A DNA stretch of 7,226 nt from Actinomycetes bacterium (lineage in GTDB: Bacteria > Actinomycetota > Actinomycetes > Actinomycetales > Microbacteriaceae), in assembly GCA_023450335.1 (NCBI GenBank), contig JAEXHA010000174.1:1-7226 (forward strand). Reading direction: 5' to 3'. Shown one piece after another: positions 1-5,096 of the stretch. Each line of letters begins with the position of its first letter. Within the stretch, counting starts at the first letter, position 1. Position numbers and translations under genes: made by a program. The notes below the pieces were generated by a model that saw nothing but the letters and a program-made list of their open reading frames with translations, was not told the origin of the DNA and searched no databases.

Positions 1-23
1 GGCGCGCGCAGCGCGCGGCGACG
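1..23 (-). other. Possible GC hairpin after the small SH3-like gene
   Basis: GCGCGC (2-7) and GCGCGC (11-16) could pair around a 3-nt loop immediately past the TGA of the small gene. Alternating G and C are self-complementary by composition, and the window ends here, so a terminator role is weakly supported. Confidence 0.2.
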
Positions 24-254
24 TCAGGCGGGTGGGCGGGGCGGCGTGCGGCGGGGGCGCGGAGCGGGCGGCGGCGGGACGGGTTTCGCGGCCACGATGT
101 CGGCGACGGGAATGCGCTCGATGCCGCGTTTGCCATCGACGACGACGGTCCCGGCATCCACACTGAGCAGTTCACCGAGCGCGTCGGTGGCCTGACCGGT
201 GGGCAGCAGGTACCGCACGACGACGCGGTGGCCGGGCGCGGGGAGTCGGATCAC
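24..254 (-). CDS. Small SH3-like protein, similar to the N-terminal domain of Rv0428c-type acetyltransferases
   Basis: This 76-residue protein has a short beta-rich body (residues about 8-56: HRVVVRY, a TDALGELLS segment, TVVVDGKRG, ERIPVADIVAAK) and then a Pro/Arg tail (PVPPPPAPRPRR). The pattern VVVRY ... D.lGeL ... vvVdgkrG..riPvadIvAAKpVPp resembles, from memory, the SH3-like domain that precedes the GNAT domain in mycobacterial Rv0428c-type proteins. Here it stands alone with no GNAT domain attached, and its biochemical role is unknown. It starts with GTG (252-254) and stops with TGA (24-26). The GGAG at 256-259 sits only 2 nt from the GTG, too close for a normal ribosome site, while a TATCCT box lies 6 nt upstream, which fits a leaderless message. 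It lies 28 nt downstream of the GNAT gene. An alternative is a split Rv0428c-like gene whose catalytic half lies beyond the window. The gene is well supported; the family name is tentative. Confidence 0.72.
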   Translation of the reverse strand: MIRLPAPGHRVVVRYLLPTGQATDALGELLSVDAGTVVVDGKRGIERIPVADIVAAKPVPPPPAPRPRRTPPRPPA

Positions 255-260
255 ACTCCG

Positions 261-266
261 AGGATA
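261..266 (-). promoter_or_regulatory. Candidate -10 box for leaderless transcription of the small SH3-like gene
   Basis: The minus strand reads TATCCT, then six bases, then the GTG start at 254. A TAnnnT box that ends about 6-7 nt before the first base of a start codon is the usual layout of actinobacterial leaderless genes. No convincing -35 hexamer is visible at 16-18 nt; the best-placed stretch lies inside the end of the upstream GNAT gene. Confidence 0.4.
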
Positions 267-282
267 GCCCGCTCAGGGCAGC

Positions 283-1323
283 TCACAGGTGGGCGACGAG
301 GGCGACCGAACGCTCCGTAGCGGTGAACCCGAGCCGCTCGTAGAGCGTGTTGGCACCGGTGGGGCTCGCGGTGTCGACGTCGAGCACGGCTTTCTCAAGC
401 CCGGCATCCGCGATGGCCTTCAGCGTGCGCGACACCACCAGCGGCGCGAGGCCTTGGCCGCGGTGGTCACGGACGACGCCGATCAGGTCGATGTAGGCGT
501 TGCTCGCGCCGAGGGTCACCCAGTCGTCTTCGTTGACCGACGCGAGACAGAACGCGACGATGCGGCCGTCGGTGTCCAGCGCCAGGCGCGACAGATCGGT
601 GCGGAAGAACTCGCCGCCGACGAACTGCTTCCACCGCTGCGGATCACTGGGCCGGCTCCCCCAGTGGTCGCGGAACGCGTCGTTGCGCGCCTCGCGCGCG
701 TCATCGTCGCGGTCGTGCGAGTAGGCGACGACCGTGATGCCCTCGGGCTCGACCCGTTCGGGCACCGGTTCGCCCAGATCGCGGAGCATCGATGAGAACC
801 AGCGCTCCGCGCGAAAGCCGAGGCGCTCGGCGAGCTTCTGCTGATCGGTGTTGGGCTCCTCGGCGTACACCTTCAGCTCGGCCGCGGTGAGTCCGTCCTC
901 GGCCGCGGCCGTCTCGGCCAGGTGTTCGCGCCCCCGACCGTTCGCCCATGCCATCAGCTGCGTGCCGATGCCGCGCCGGCGATGGTCGGGGTGCACCGCT
1001 CCGCTCAGGTACACGGTGAGCTCGCCGTTCTCACGCGACGGGTGCAGCATCGCCCCCGCGTAGCCGACCACGGTGCCGTCCGCCGCCTCGGCCAGCAGGG
1101 TGTCACGCGCGGGGTCGAGGTGGGCCAGTTCGAAGTCGTCCGCGATCTCCGAACGCGGCGTGGTCCACGTGGGGTGATCCACGGCGTCCGCCGCTACAGC
1201 GACCGCGTGCACGGCGTCGATGTCGTCACGGGTGGCCGGGCGCCAGCGCGCGATCTCGGGATGCTGCGGGCTCGGGGGTGCGACCGGCGCGCCGACGCGC
1301 TCGGACAGTGGCTTCTCACTCAC
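283..1323 (-). CDS. Tandem two-domain GNAT acetyltransferase, mycothiol-synthase (MshD)-like architecture
   Basis: This 346-residue protein has two GNAT folds. Domain 1 (about residues 24-180) has the acetyl-CoA pyrophosphate-binding loop VHPDHRRRGIGTQL (R115-R-R-G118-I-G120). Domain 2 (about 195-346) has VVRDHRGQGLAPLV (R288-G-Q-G291-L-A293) and the typical GNAT end pattern NTLYERLGF. Both acetyl-CoA loops look intact. The length and double-GNAT layout match mycothiol synthase, which acetylates the cysteinyl amine in the last step of mycothiol synthesis. However, domain 2 lacks the LYVDxDN-type stretch I associate with MshD (here LDVDTASPTGAN), so the substrate is left open. The start is GTG at 1321-1323, and no other ATG, GTG or TTG is in frame before the first domain. 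There is no Shine-Dalgarno, but TAGCAT lies 6 nt upstream, so the transcript may be leaderless. It is separated from the ribosomal cluster by a terminator and a repeat array, and is therefore probably transcribed independently. Confidence 0.9.
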   Translation of the reverse strand: MSEKPLSERVGAPVAPPSPQHPEIARWRPATRDDIDAVHAVAVAADAVDHPTWTTPRSEIADDFELAHLDPARDTLLAEAADGTVVGYAGAMLHPSRENGELTVYLSGAVHPDHRRRGIGTQLMAWANGRGREHLAETAAAEDGLTAAELKVYAEEPNTDQQKLAERLGFRAERWFSSMLRDLGEPVPERVEPEGITVVAYSHDRDDDAREARNDAFRDHWGSRPSDPQRWKQFVGGEFFRTDLSRLALDTDGRIVAFCLASVNEDDWVTLGASNAYIDLIGVVRDHRGQGLAPLVVSRTLKAIADAGLEKAVLDVDTASPTGANTLYERLGFTATERSVALVAHL

Positions 1324-1329
1324 CCCGCA

Positions 1330-1335
1330 ATGCTA
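1330..1335 (-). promoter_or_regulatory. Candidate -10 box for leaderless transcription of the GNAT gene
   Basis: The minus strand reads TAGCAT, six bases, then the GTG start at 1323. The spacing is identical to that of the TATCCT box in front of the next gene (261-266). The 17 bases upstream are nearly all G and C, and I see no -35 element. The case rests on the missing Shine-Dalgarno plus the spacing. Confidence 0.4.
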
Positions 1336-1438
1336 CGCGCCGGGCGGCCCGCGCAGCGCGTTCCAGACGCGCCATCTCCGTGATCACCCGCCCGGACCGG
1401 CGAGCACGTTCAGATCGCAGGGGATTCTCGGGATCCCG

Positions 1439-1462
1439 GGCGTGTCAGCGGCGCGACACGCC
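1439..1462. repeat. Inverted repeat in the rplQ-GNAT spacer (8-bp stem, 8-nt loop)
   Basis: GGCGTGTC (1439-1446) and GACACGCC (1455-1462) are perfectly complementary. It lies between the 48-bp array and the GNAT promoter region, next to a GGGATCCC palindrome (1430-1437). No T-run follows on the minus strand. It could be a regulator site or a weak secondary terminator; nothing in the sequence decides between them. Confidence 0.4.
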
Positions 1463-1486
1463 GTCTAAGCGAAAACTTCCTGCGAA

Positions 1487-1702
1487 CGGTACACGGATGG
1501 CCGGGCCGAACGAGATGCCACGTGGATGCCGGGGCTGAACACGGGTGTCCGGGCTGAACGAGCCGCCGGGTGGATGCCAGGACTGAACACGGGCGCCAGG
1601 GCTGAACGAGGCGCCAGGTGGATGCCAGCGCTGAACACGGGCGCCAGGGCCGAACGAGCCGCCAGGTGGACGCCAGGACTGAACACGGGAGCCAGGGCCG
1701 AC
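1487..1702. repeat. 48-bp tandem repeat array (minisatellite), about 4.5 units
   Basis: Units run at 1501-1548, 1549-1595 (one base shorter), 1596-1643 and 1644-1691. A decayed half-unit lies upstream (from about 1487) and a truncated start lies at 1692-1702. Each unit contains the hexamer C(T/C)GAAC twice, once followed by GAG and once by ACGGG. These hexamers fall at 1506, 1535, 1554, 1583, 1602, 1631, 1650 and 1679, with spacing 29/19/29/19 throughout, and a degenerate one follows at 1698. The inner halves share a GGCGCCAGG-type core, so the 48-mer probably arose from a duplicated shorter unit. Three units also carry GGATGCC. Because 48 is divisible by 3 and the unit has no stop in some frames, open frames run through it and would encode a 16-residue repeat (LAPVFSPG...). 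No ribosome site or homology supports translation. It lies just past the rplQ terminator. Confidence 0.9.
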
Positions 1703-1718
1703 ACCCCCCACAACGCAA

Positions 1719-1750
1719 GAGACCCGCACCCCCGGAAGGGTGCGGGTCTC
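1719..1750 (-). terminator. Terminator of the infA-rplQ cluster
   Basis: A perfect 13-bp stem (1719-1731 with 1738-1750) encloses a 6-nt loop. In the direction of rplQ transcription it begins 20 nt past the TAA stop and is followed by TTGCGTTGTG, a weak T-rich tail. Position, stem strength and the lack of a co-directional gene close behind make it the likely end of the ribosomal transcript. Confidence 0.85.
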
Positions 1751-1770
1751 CACGCGATAGCGGAAGAGCC

Positions 1771-2373
1771 TTACTCGGCCTTCTTGCCGTCCTCGGCCTC
1801 GACGGCCTCCTCGGCGGCGGCCTCAGCAGCGGCGCCCTCTTCCTGCGACTCGGCACCGGCGTCGGCGGCCTCATCGGCAGCGGCGGCCTCATCGGCAGCA
1901 GGAGCTTCCTCGACCGGGGTCTCGTCAGCAGCGGCGTCCTCTGCGGGCGCGGCCTCGTCAGCCGGCGCAGCAGCGGCCGGAGCCGACTTCTTCGCGGACT
2001 TCGCCTTCGGCTTCACCGGCTCGAGCACGAGCTCGATGACGGCCATGGGGGCGTTGTCGCCCTTGCGGTTGCCGACCTTGGTGATGCGGGTGTAGCCGCC
2101 CTCACGCTCGGCGACCAGCGGCGCGATCTCGGTGAACAGGACGTGCACGACTTCCTTGTCACCGATGATCGACGCCACGCGGCGACGCGCGTGCAGGTCG
2201 CCACGCTTGGCGAACGTGATCAGGCGCTCGGCCAGCGGACGCAGGCGCTTGGCCTTGGTCTCGGTGGTCGTGATCGACTTGTGGGTGTACAGCGCAGCGG
2301 CCAGGTTCGCCAGCAGCAGACGCTCGTGGGCGGGGCCGCCTCCGAGGCGGGGACCCTTCGTGGGCTTGGGCAT
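1771..2373 (-). CDS. rplQ: 50S ribosomal protein L17 with long Ala/Glu-rich C-terminal extension
   Basis: This 200-residue protein is a large-subunit protein that binds 23S rRNA near the exit-tunnel side of the ribosome. Residues 1-118 are a complete L17 core: the start MPKPTKGPRLGGGPAHERLLLANLAAALYTH, the TKAKRLRPLAERLITFAKRGDLHARR segment, and the closing YTRITKVGNRKGDNAPMAVIELV block. After it come a short Lys-rich stretch (KPKAKSAKK, 121-129) and about 70 residues of low-complexity Ala, Glu, Asp and Pro ending in KKAE. Bacterial L17 is usually about 120-130 residues, so the tail is an added, probably disordered and acidic extension, a feature seen in other actinobacteria. The ATG is preceded by GGAG with 9-nt spacing. 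It is the last gene of the cluster, 36 nt after rpoA and just before the hairpin terminator. Confidence 0.98.
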   Translation of the reverse strand: MPKPTKGPRLGGGPAHERLLLANLAAALYTHKSITTTETKAKRLRPLAERLITFAKRGDLHARRRVASIIGDKEVVHVLFTEIAPLVAEREGGYTRITKVGNRKGDNAPMAVIELVLEPVKPKAKSAKKSAPAAAAPADEAAPAEDAAADETPVEEAPAADEAAAADEAADAGAESQEEGAAAEAAAEEAVEAEDGKKAE

Positions 2374-2409
2374 TCTCAGTTACTCCAGAGTGAAAAGTCG
2401 ATCAGCAGA

Positions 2410-3399
2410 TCAGATGGTCTCGTCGTCGTATCCGCCGTAGAAGTGCGCGCCGTCGAACCCGGGAACCGAGTCCTTGAGCGACAGTCCCAGCGACACGAGC
2501 TTGTCGCGCACTTCGTCGACCGACTTCTGGCCGAAGTTGCGGATGTTCATCAGCTGGGTCTCGCTGAGGGCGACCAGCTCCGACACCGTGTTGATGCCCT
2601 CGCGCTTGAGGCAGTTGTACGAACGCACCGAGAGGTCGAGGTCTTCGATCGGCATCGACAGCTCGTTGGTGAGGACCTCGGCGACCGGCGCGGGGCCGAT
2701 CTCGATGCCCTCGGCCTCGACGTTGAGCTCACGGGCCAGGCCGAACAGCTCGGTGAGGGTGCGGCCGGCCGAGGCGACGGCGTCGCGCGCGGCGATCGAC
2801 GGCTTGGTCTCGACGTCCAGCACGAGCTTGTCGAAGTCGGTGCGCTCACCGGCACGGGTGGCGTCGACGCGGTAGCTGACCTTGAGCACCGGCGAGTAGA
2901 TCGAGTCGACGGGGATCTGCCCGGCCTCGGCGTACTCGTTGCGGTTCTGGGTCGCCGACACGTAGCCGCGGCCGCGCTCGATGGTCAGCTCCAGCTCGAA
3001 CTTCGCGTTGTCGTTGAGGGTCGCGATGACCAGCTCGGGGTTGTGCACCTCGACACCGGCGGGCGCGGAGATGTCGGCGGCGGTGACCTCACCGGCGCCG
3101 GTCTTGCGCAGGTACGCGGTGATCGGCTCGTCGCGCTCGGACGAGACCACGAGCTGCTTGATGTTCAGGATGATCTCGGTGACGTCTTCCTTCACACCGG
3201 GGATCGTGCTGAACTCGTGCAGCACACCCTCGATGCGGATGCTGGTGACAGCAGCACCGGGGATCGACGACAGCAGGCTGCGGCGCAGCGCGTTGCCGAT
3301 GGTGTAGCCGAAACCGGGCTCGAGCGGCTCGACGACGAAGCGGCTGCGGAACTCGCCGATCTTCTCCTCGATCAGAGTGGGACGCTGTGCAATGAGCAC
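2410..3399 (-). CDS. rpoA: DNA-directed RNA polymerase subunit alpha
   Basis: This 329-residue protein is the alpha subunit; its dimer nucleates assembly of beta and beta-prime, and its C-terminal domain contacts UP-element DNA and activators. The N-terminal domain (about 1-230) has the dimerisation/assembly block EPGFGYTIGNALRRSLLSSIPG (27-48) and GVLHEFSTIPGVKEDV. The C-terminal domain (about 245-312) has LDLSVRSYNCLKREGI, with R259, N262 and C263 matching E. coli R265, N268 and C269, and NFGQKSVDE with K292 and S293 matching K298 and S299. All key DNA-contact residues are therefore present. It starts with GTG (3397-3399) preceded by AAAGGAA at 8-nt spacing, and stops with TGA. It follows rpsK across an unusually long 129-nt spacer with a strong hairpin, where rpsD sits in many other bacteria. 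The gene is intact and of normal length for actinobacteria. Confidence 0.99.
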   Translation of the reverse strand: MLIAQRPTLIEEKIGEFRSRFVVEPLEPGFGYTIGNALRRSLLSSIPGAAVTSIRIEGVLHEFSTIPGVKEDVTEIILNIKQLVVSSERDEPITAYLRKTGAGEVTAADISAPAGVEVHNPELVIATLNDNAKFELELTIERGRGYVSATQNRNEYAEAGQIPVDSIYSPVLKVSYRVDATRAGERTDFDKLVLDVETKPSIAARDAVASAGRTLTELFGLARELNVEAEGIEIGPAPVAEVLTNELSMPIEDLDLSVRSYNCLKREGINTVSELVALSETQLMNIRNFGQKSVDEVRDKLVSLGLSLKDSVPGFDGAHFYGGYDDETI

Positions 3400-3473
3400 T
3401 ATGTGTTCCTTTCAGTCACGTGCCCGCTATATGACACGTGCAGTTGGTGAGGTTTTGAGTTTTATCAATGACG

Positions 3474-3523
3474 ACGGATGCCGGATGCCGGACTCGGGGT
3501 GCGAGTTCCGGCATCCGGTCCGT
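3474..3523 (-). repeat. Strong hairpin between rpsK and rpoA
   Basis: CCGGATGCCGG (3481-3491) pairs perfectly with CCGGCATCCGG (3508-3518). Inside, ACTCG (3492-3496) pairs with CGAGT (3502-3506), leaving a 5-nt loop and one bulged T. Outside, ACGGA (3474-3478) can pair with TCCGT (3519-3523) across a 2-nt bulge. It begins only 5 nt past the rpsK stop. No T-run follows on the minus strand, so it may be a partial terminator, an mRNA-processing or stabilising stem that sets the rpsK:rpoA ratio, or a REP-like insertion. The rest of the spacer (3400-3473) is comparatively AT-rich and has two CACGTG palindromes (3417-3422 and 3435-3440) near the rpoA ribosome site; I see no good promoter. Confidence 0.75.
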
Positions 3524-3528
3524 GAAGA

Positions 3529-3927
3529 TCAGACGCGGCGGCGCTTGGGCGGGCGGCAGCCGTTGTGCGCCTGCGGGGTGACGTCCTGAATGGAACCCAC
3601 CTCGAGGCCGGCAGCGGTGAGCGAACGGATCGCCGTCTCGCGACCCGAACCCGGGCCCTTCACGAAGACGTCGACCTTCTTGACACCGTGCTCGGCGGCC
3701 TGGCGGGCGGCCGACTCGGCAGCCATGCCCGCGGCGTACGGGGTCGACTTGCGCGAGCCCTTGAAGCCCACGCCACCCGACGACGCCCACGCGATGACGG
3801 CGCCCGACGGGTCGGTGATCGAGACGATCGTGTTGTTGAACGTCGACTTGATGTGGGCGTGGCCCAGCGCGATGTTCTTCTTCTCCTTGCGGCGCGGCTT
3901 GCGCGCGGCGGTCTTGGCCTGTGCCAT
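3529..3927 (-). CDS. rpsK: 30S ribosomal protein S11
   Basis: This 132-residue protein lies on the 30S platform, where it contacts 16S rRNA near the mRNA exit. Recognisable blocks are the basic N-terminal tail (ARKPRRKEKKN, 8-18), GHAHIKSTFNNTIVSITD (22-39), the SSGGVGFKGSRKSTPYAA block (49-66), VKGPGSGRETAIRSL (89-103) and the conserved end NGCRPPKRRRV. Length and ends are normal for S11. The ATG (3925-3927) follows an AGGAG ribosome site with 9-nt spacing. It sits 34 nt after rpsM, so the two are certainly co-transcribed. Confidence 0.99.
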   Translation of the reverse strand: MAQAKTAARKPRRKEKKNIALGHAHIKSTFNNTIVSITDPSGAVIAWASSGGVGFKGSRKSTPYAAGMAAESAARQAAEHGVKKVDVFVKGPGSGRETAIRSLTAAGLEVGSIQDVTPQAHNGCRPPKRRRV

Positions 3928-3961
3928 TTCTGCGTTCTCCTAAATCCTGAGGGGCCGCGCT

Positions 3962-4336
3962 TTAGCGCGCCTTCTTCTTGCCGGCGACGGTGCGCTTGGG
4001 ACCCTTGCGGGTGCGCGCGTTCGTCTTCGTGCGCTGACCGCGCACCGGGAGACCGCGACGGTGGCGGATGCCCTCGTACGAACCGATCTCGACCTTGCGA
4101 CGGATGTCGGCGGCAACCTCACGGCGGAGATCACCCTCGACCTTGTACGTGCCCTCGATGTGGTCACGGAGTGCGACGAGCTGGTCGTCGGTGAGGTCCT
4201 TGACGCGGACCGACTCGTCGATCTCGGTGGCCTTGAGGATCTCGACGGACCGGGTGCGACCGATGCCGTAGATGTACGTGAGGGCGATCACCACGCGCTT
4301 ATCGCGCGGGATGTCAACGCCGGCGAGACGTGCCAT
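3962..4336 (-). CDS. rpsM: 30S ribosomal protein S13
   Basis: This 124-residue protein of the 30S head forms bridges to the 50S subunit and touches P-site tRNA. The start MARLAGVDIPRDKRVVIALTYIYGIG, the helix-two-turn-helix part (about 15-60), the GSYEGIRHRRGLPVRGQRTKTNARTRKG block (85-112) and the Lys-rich end (AGKKKAR) are all typical. The ATG (4334-4336) has a well-spaced AGGAGA ribosome site. A 154-nt spacer separates it from rpmJ, longer than the other spacers here except rpsK-rpoA. That spacer holds two hairpins and could contain a leader for S13-operon control, but I see no defined promoter. Confidence 0.99.
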   Translation of the reverse strand: MARLAGVDIPRDKRVVIALTYIYGIGRTRSVEILKATEIDESVRVKDLTDDQLVALRDHIEGTYKVEGDLRREVAADIRRKVEIGSYEGIRHRRGLPVRGQRTKTNARTRKGPKRTVAGKKKAR

Positions 4337-4382
4337 GCGGTTGTTCTCCTAGGAGTTGTGGAGGTATGGAGCAGAATCGGTG

Positions 4383-4401
4383 CCCGGGCCTCCGCCCCGG
4401 G
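4383..4401 (-). repeat. GC hairpin in the rpmJ-rpsM spacer
   Basis: CCCGGG (4383-4388) and CCCGGG (4396-4401) can pair around a 7-nt loop. A small CCTC/GAGG stem (4408-4411 with 4416-4419) lies next to it. Both would sit in the untranslated region ahead of rpsM, about 45-80 nt before its start. This could be leader structure, but it is GC-rich DNA in which short stems occur by chance. Confidence 0.35.
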
Positions 4402-4464
4402 GTGTCCCCTCGTGAGAGGTTCTGAATCTGCCTGTGTGCGATATGAAGTTGTGAGTTCGCGGGG

Positions 4465-4484
4465 GTGGATGCCGTGGCATCCAC
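4465..4484 (-). repeat. Perfect inverted repeat just after rpmJ (9-bp arms)
   Basis: GTGGATGCC (4465-4473), a 2-nt centre and GGCATCCAC (4476-4484) form a near-continuous palindrome 6 nt past the rpmJ stop. As RNA it would fold with about 8 pairs and a 4-nt loop. There is no T-run on the minus strand, so full termination is unlikely inside this essential operon. It uses the same GGATGCC heptamer as the rpsK-rpoA hairpin and the 48-bp array. Confidence 0.65.
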
Positions 4485-4490
4485 TCGCCG

Positions 4491-4607
4491 TCAGCCCTGG
4501 CGCTGCTTGTGGCGCGGGTTCGACTTGCAGATGACCATGACGCGGCCGTGGCGGCGGATGACCTTGCAGTGGTCGCAGATGGGCTTGACGGAGGGGTTGA
4601 CCTTCAT
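4491..4607 (-). CDS. rpmJ: 50S ribosomal protein L36, zinc-binding (C+) form
   Basis: This 38-residue protein is the small basic L36 of the large subunit. The translation begins MKVNPSVKPICDHCKVIRRHGR and ends in PRHKQRQG. Four zinc ligands are present: C11, C14, C27 and H33 (C-x2-C-x12-C-x5-H), so this is the zinc-ribbon form rather than the zinc-independent paralogue. The ATG (4605-4607) follows AAAGGA, and the stop is TGA (4491-4493). It lies 70 nt after infA and 154 nt before rpsM. Organisms with this form often keep a zinc-free copy elsewhere under Zur control, which cannot be judged from this window. Confidence 0.98.
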   Translation of the reverse strand: MKVNPSVKPICDHCKVIRRHGRVMVICKSNPRHKQRQG

Positions 4608-4677
4608 GATGTTCCTTTATCGCTGTCTTCGTACCGCGGGCACGGGCGTGCCTGCGGCCGTTACTTCTCAGCCGGTC

Positions 4678-4899
4678 TTAGCGGTAGCGGTAGACGATGC
4701 GACCGCGAGTGAGGTCGTAGGGCGACAGCTCTACGACGACGCGGTCTTCGGGGATGATGCGGATGTAGTTCTGCCGCATCTTGCCGGAGATCGTCGCGAG
4801 GACCTTGTGTCCGTTGGTGAGCTCAACGCGGAACATCGCGTTGGGCAGTGCCTCAGACACGACGCCCTCGATCTCGATGACACCGTCTTTCTTAGCCAT
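4678..4899 (-). CDS. infA: Translation initiation factor IF-1
   Basis: This 73-residue, single OB-fold protein binds the 30S A site and works with IF-2 and IF-3 to form the initiation complex. The sequence begins MAKKDGVIEIEGVVSEALPNAMF and contains VELTNGHKVLATISGKMRQNYIRIIPEDRV, ending LTRGRIVYRYR, the full length of the family. The frame stays open about 80 bases further upstream, but the MAKK start (4897-4899) is clear from the family N-terminus and has GCGAGG about 3-8 nt before it. The stop is TAA. It has its own promoter at 4995-5023, so it is probably the first gene of the infA-to-rplQ transcript. Confidence 0.98.
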   Translation of the reverse strand: MAKKDGVIEIEGVVSEALPNAMFRVELTNGHKVLATISGKMRQNYIRIIPEDRVVVELSPYDLTRGRIVYRYR

Positions 4900-4917
4900 A
4901 GCCTCGCTGACGCTTGT

Positions 4918-4964
4918 GCAGACCGGCTGGTCTGCGGTGGATGGGATTGCTGGTGTCTCGACAC
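4918..4964 (-). promoter_or_regulatory. infA: Structured leader of infA (two small hairpins)
   Basis: From the predicted start point near 4988 the infA leader is about 90 nt long. It holds GCAGACC (4918-4924) paired with GGTCTGC (4929-4935) around a 4-nt loop, and GTGTC (4953-4957) paired with GACAC (4960-4964). No known riboswitch or ribosomal-protein binding motif is recognisable. The stems are short, so a regulatory role is only a possibility. Confidence 0.35.
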
Positions 4965-4994
4965 GCCAAGAAAGGCGCAAGGCACCAAAGAGTC

Positions 4995-5023
4995 AGTATA
5001 CGTGGTATTGACAACCCCGGCAA
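4995..5023 (-). promoter_or_regulatory. infA: Sigma-70-type promoter of infA
   Basis: On the minus strand, TTGCCG (5018-5023; 4 of 6 match to TTGACA) and TATACT (4995-5000; 5 of 6 match to TATAAT) are separated by exactly 17 bp. Transcription would begin near 4988, about 90 nt before the infA ATG. This is the best promoter match I found in the window and it stands at the head of the translation cluster. Its -35 box lies inside the left arm of the hairpin at 5011-5055. Confidence 0.7.
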
Positions 5024-5055
5024 CTCGACGCTAGGTCGATGGATGCCGGGGTTGT
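5011..5055 (-). terminator. Hairpin downstream of the DsbA-like gene
   Basis: ACAACCCCGGCA (5011-5022) pairs perfectly with TGCCGGGGTTGT (5044-5055), and within it TCGAC (5025-5029) pairs with GTCGA (5035-5039). In the direction of transcription it starts 41 nt past the TAA of the DsbA-like gene. The following bases (CAATACCACG) do not form a T-run, as is common for GC-rich actinobacterial terminators. It overlaps the -35 box of the infA promoter. Confidence 0.65.
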
Positions 5056-5096
5056 ACGTGCCTGGACTGCTCGTGCTGCAGGCCGGGCGCGATGTC

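Noticed and set aside
283..1323. Naming the double-GNAT gene mshD
   Set aside because: The architecture fits, but the C-terminal domain lacks the LYVDxDN-type stretch I associate with mycothiol synthase, so the symbol was withheld.
1719..1750. Possible CRISPR or riboswitch near the array and hairpin
   Set aside because: The 48-bp units are contiguous with no unique spacers, and the perfect hairpin sits after a stop codon as a terminator would; no riboswitch core is visible.
1410..1892. Minus- and plus-strand open frames through the 48-bp array
   Set aside because: They exist because 48 is a multiple of 3 and the unit lacks stops. They overlap the terminator or rplQ, start at TTG or without a ribosome site, and encode only the repeat.
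3417..3440. Paired CACGTG palindromes ahead of rpoA as an operator
   Set aside because: They lie within the untranslated region by the ribosome site, each is a short self-palindrome, and no promoter with acceptable spacing accompanies them.
1618..3450. A 610-codon open frame on the plus strand
   Set aside because: It lies antisense over all of rplQ and rpoA, which are certain genes; long antisense frames are expected in high-GC DNA, and the translation is composition-driven with no recognisable domain.
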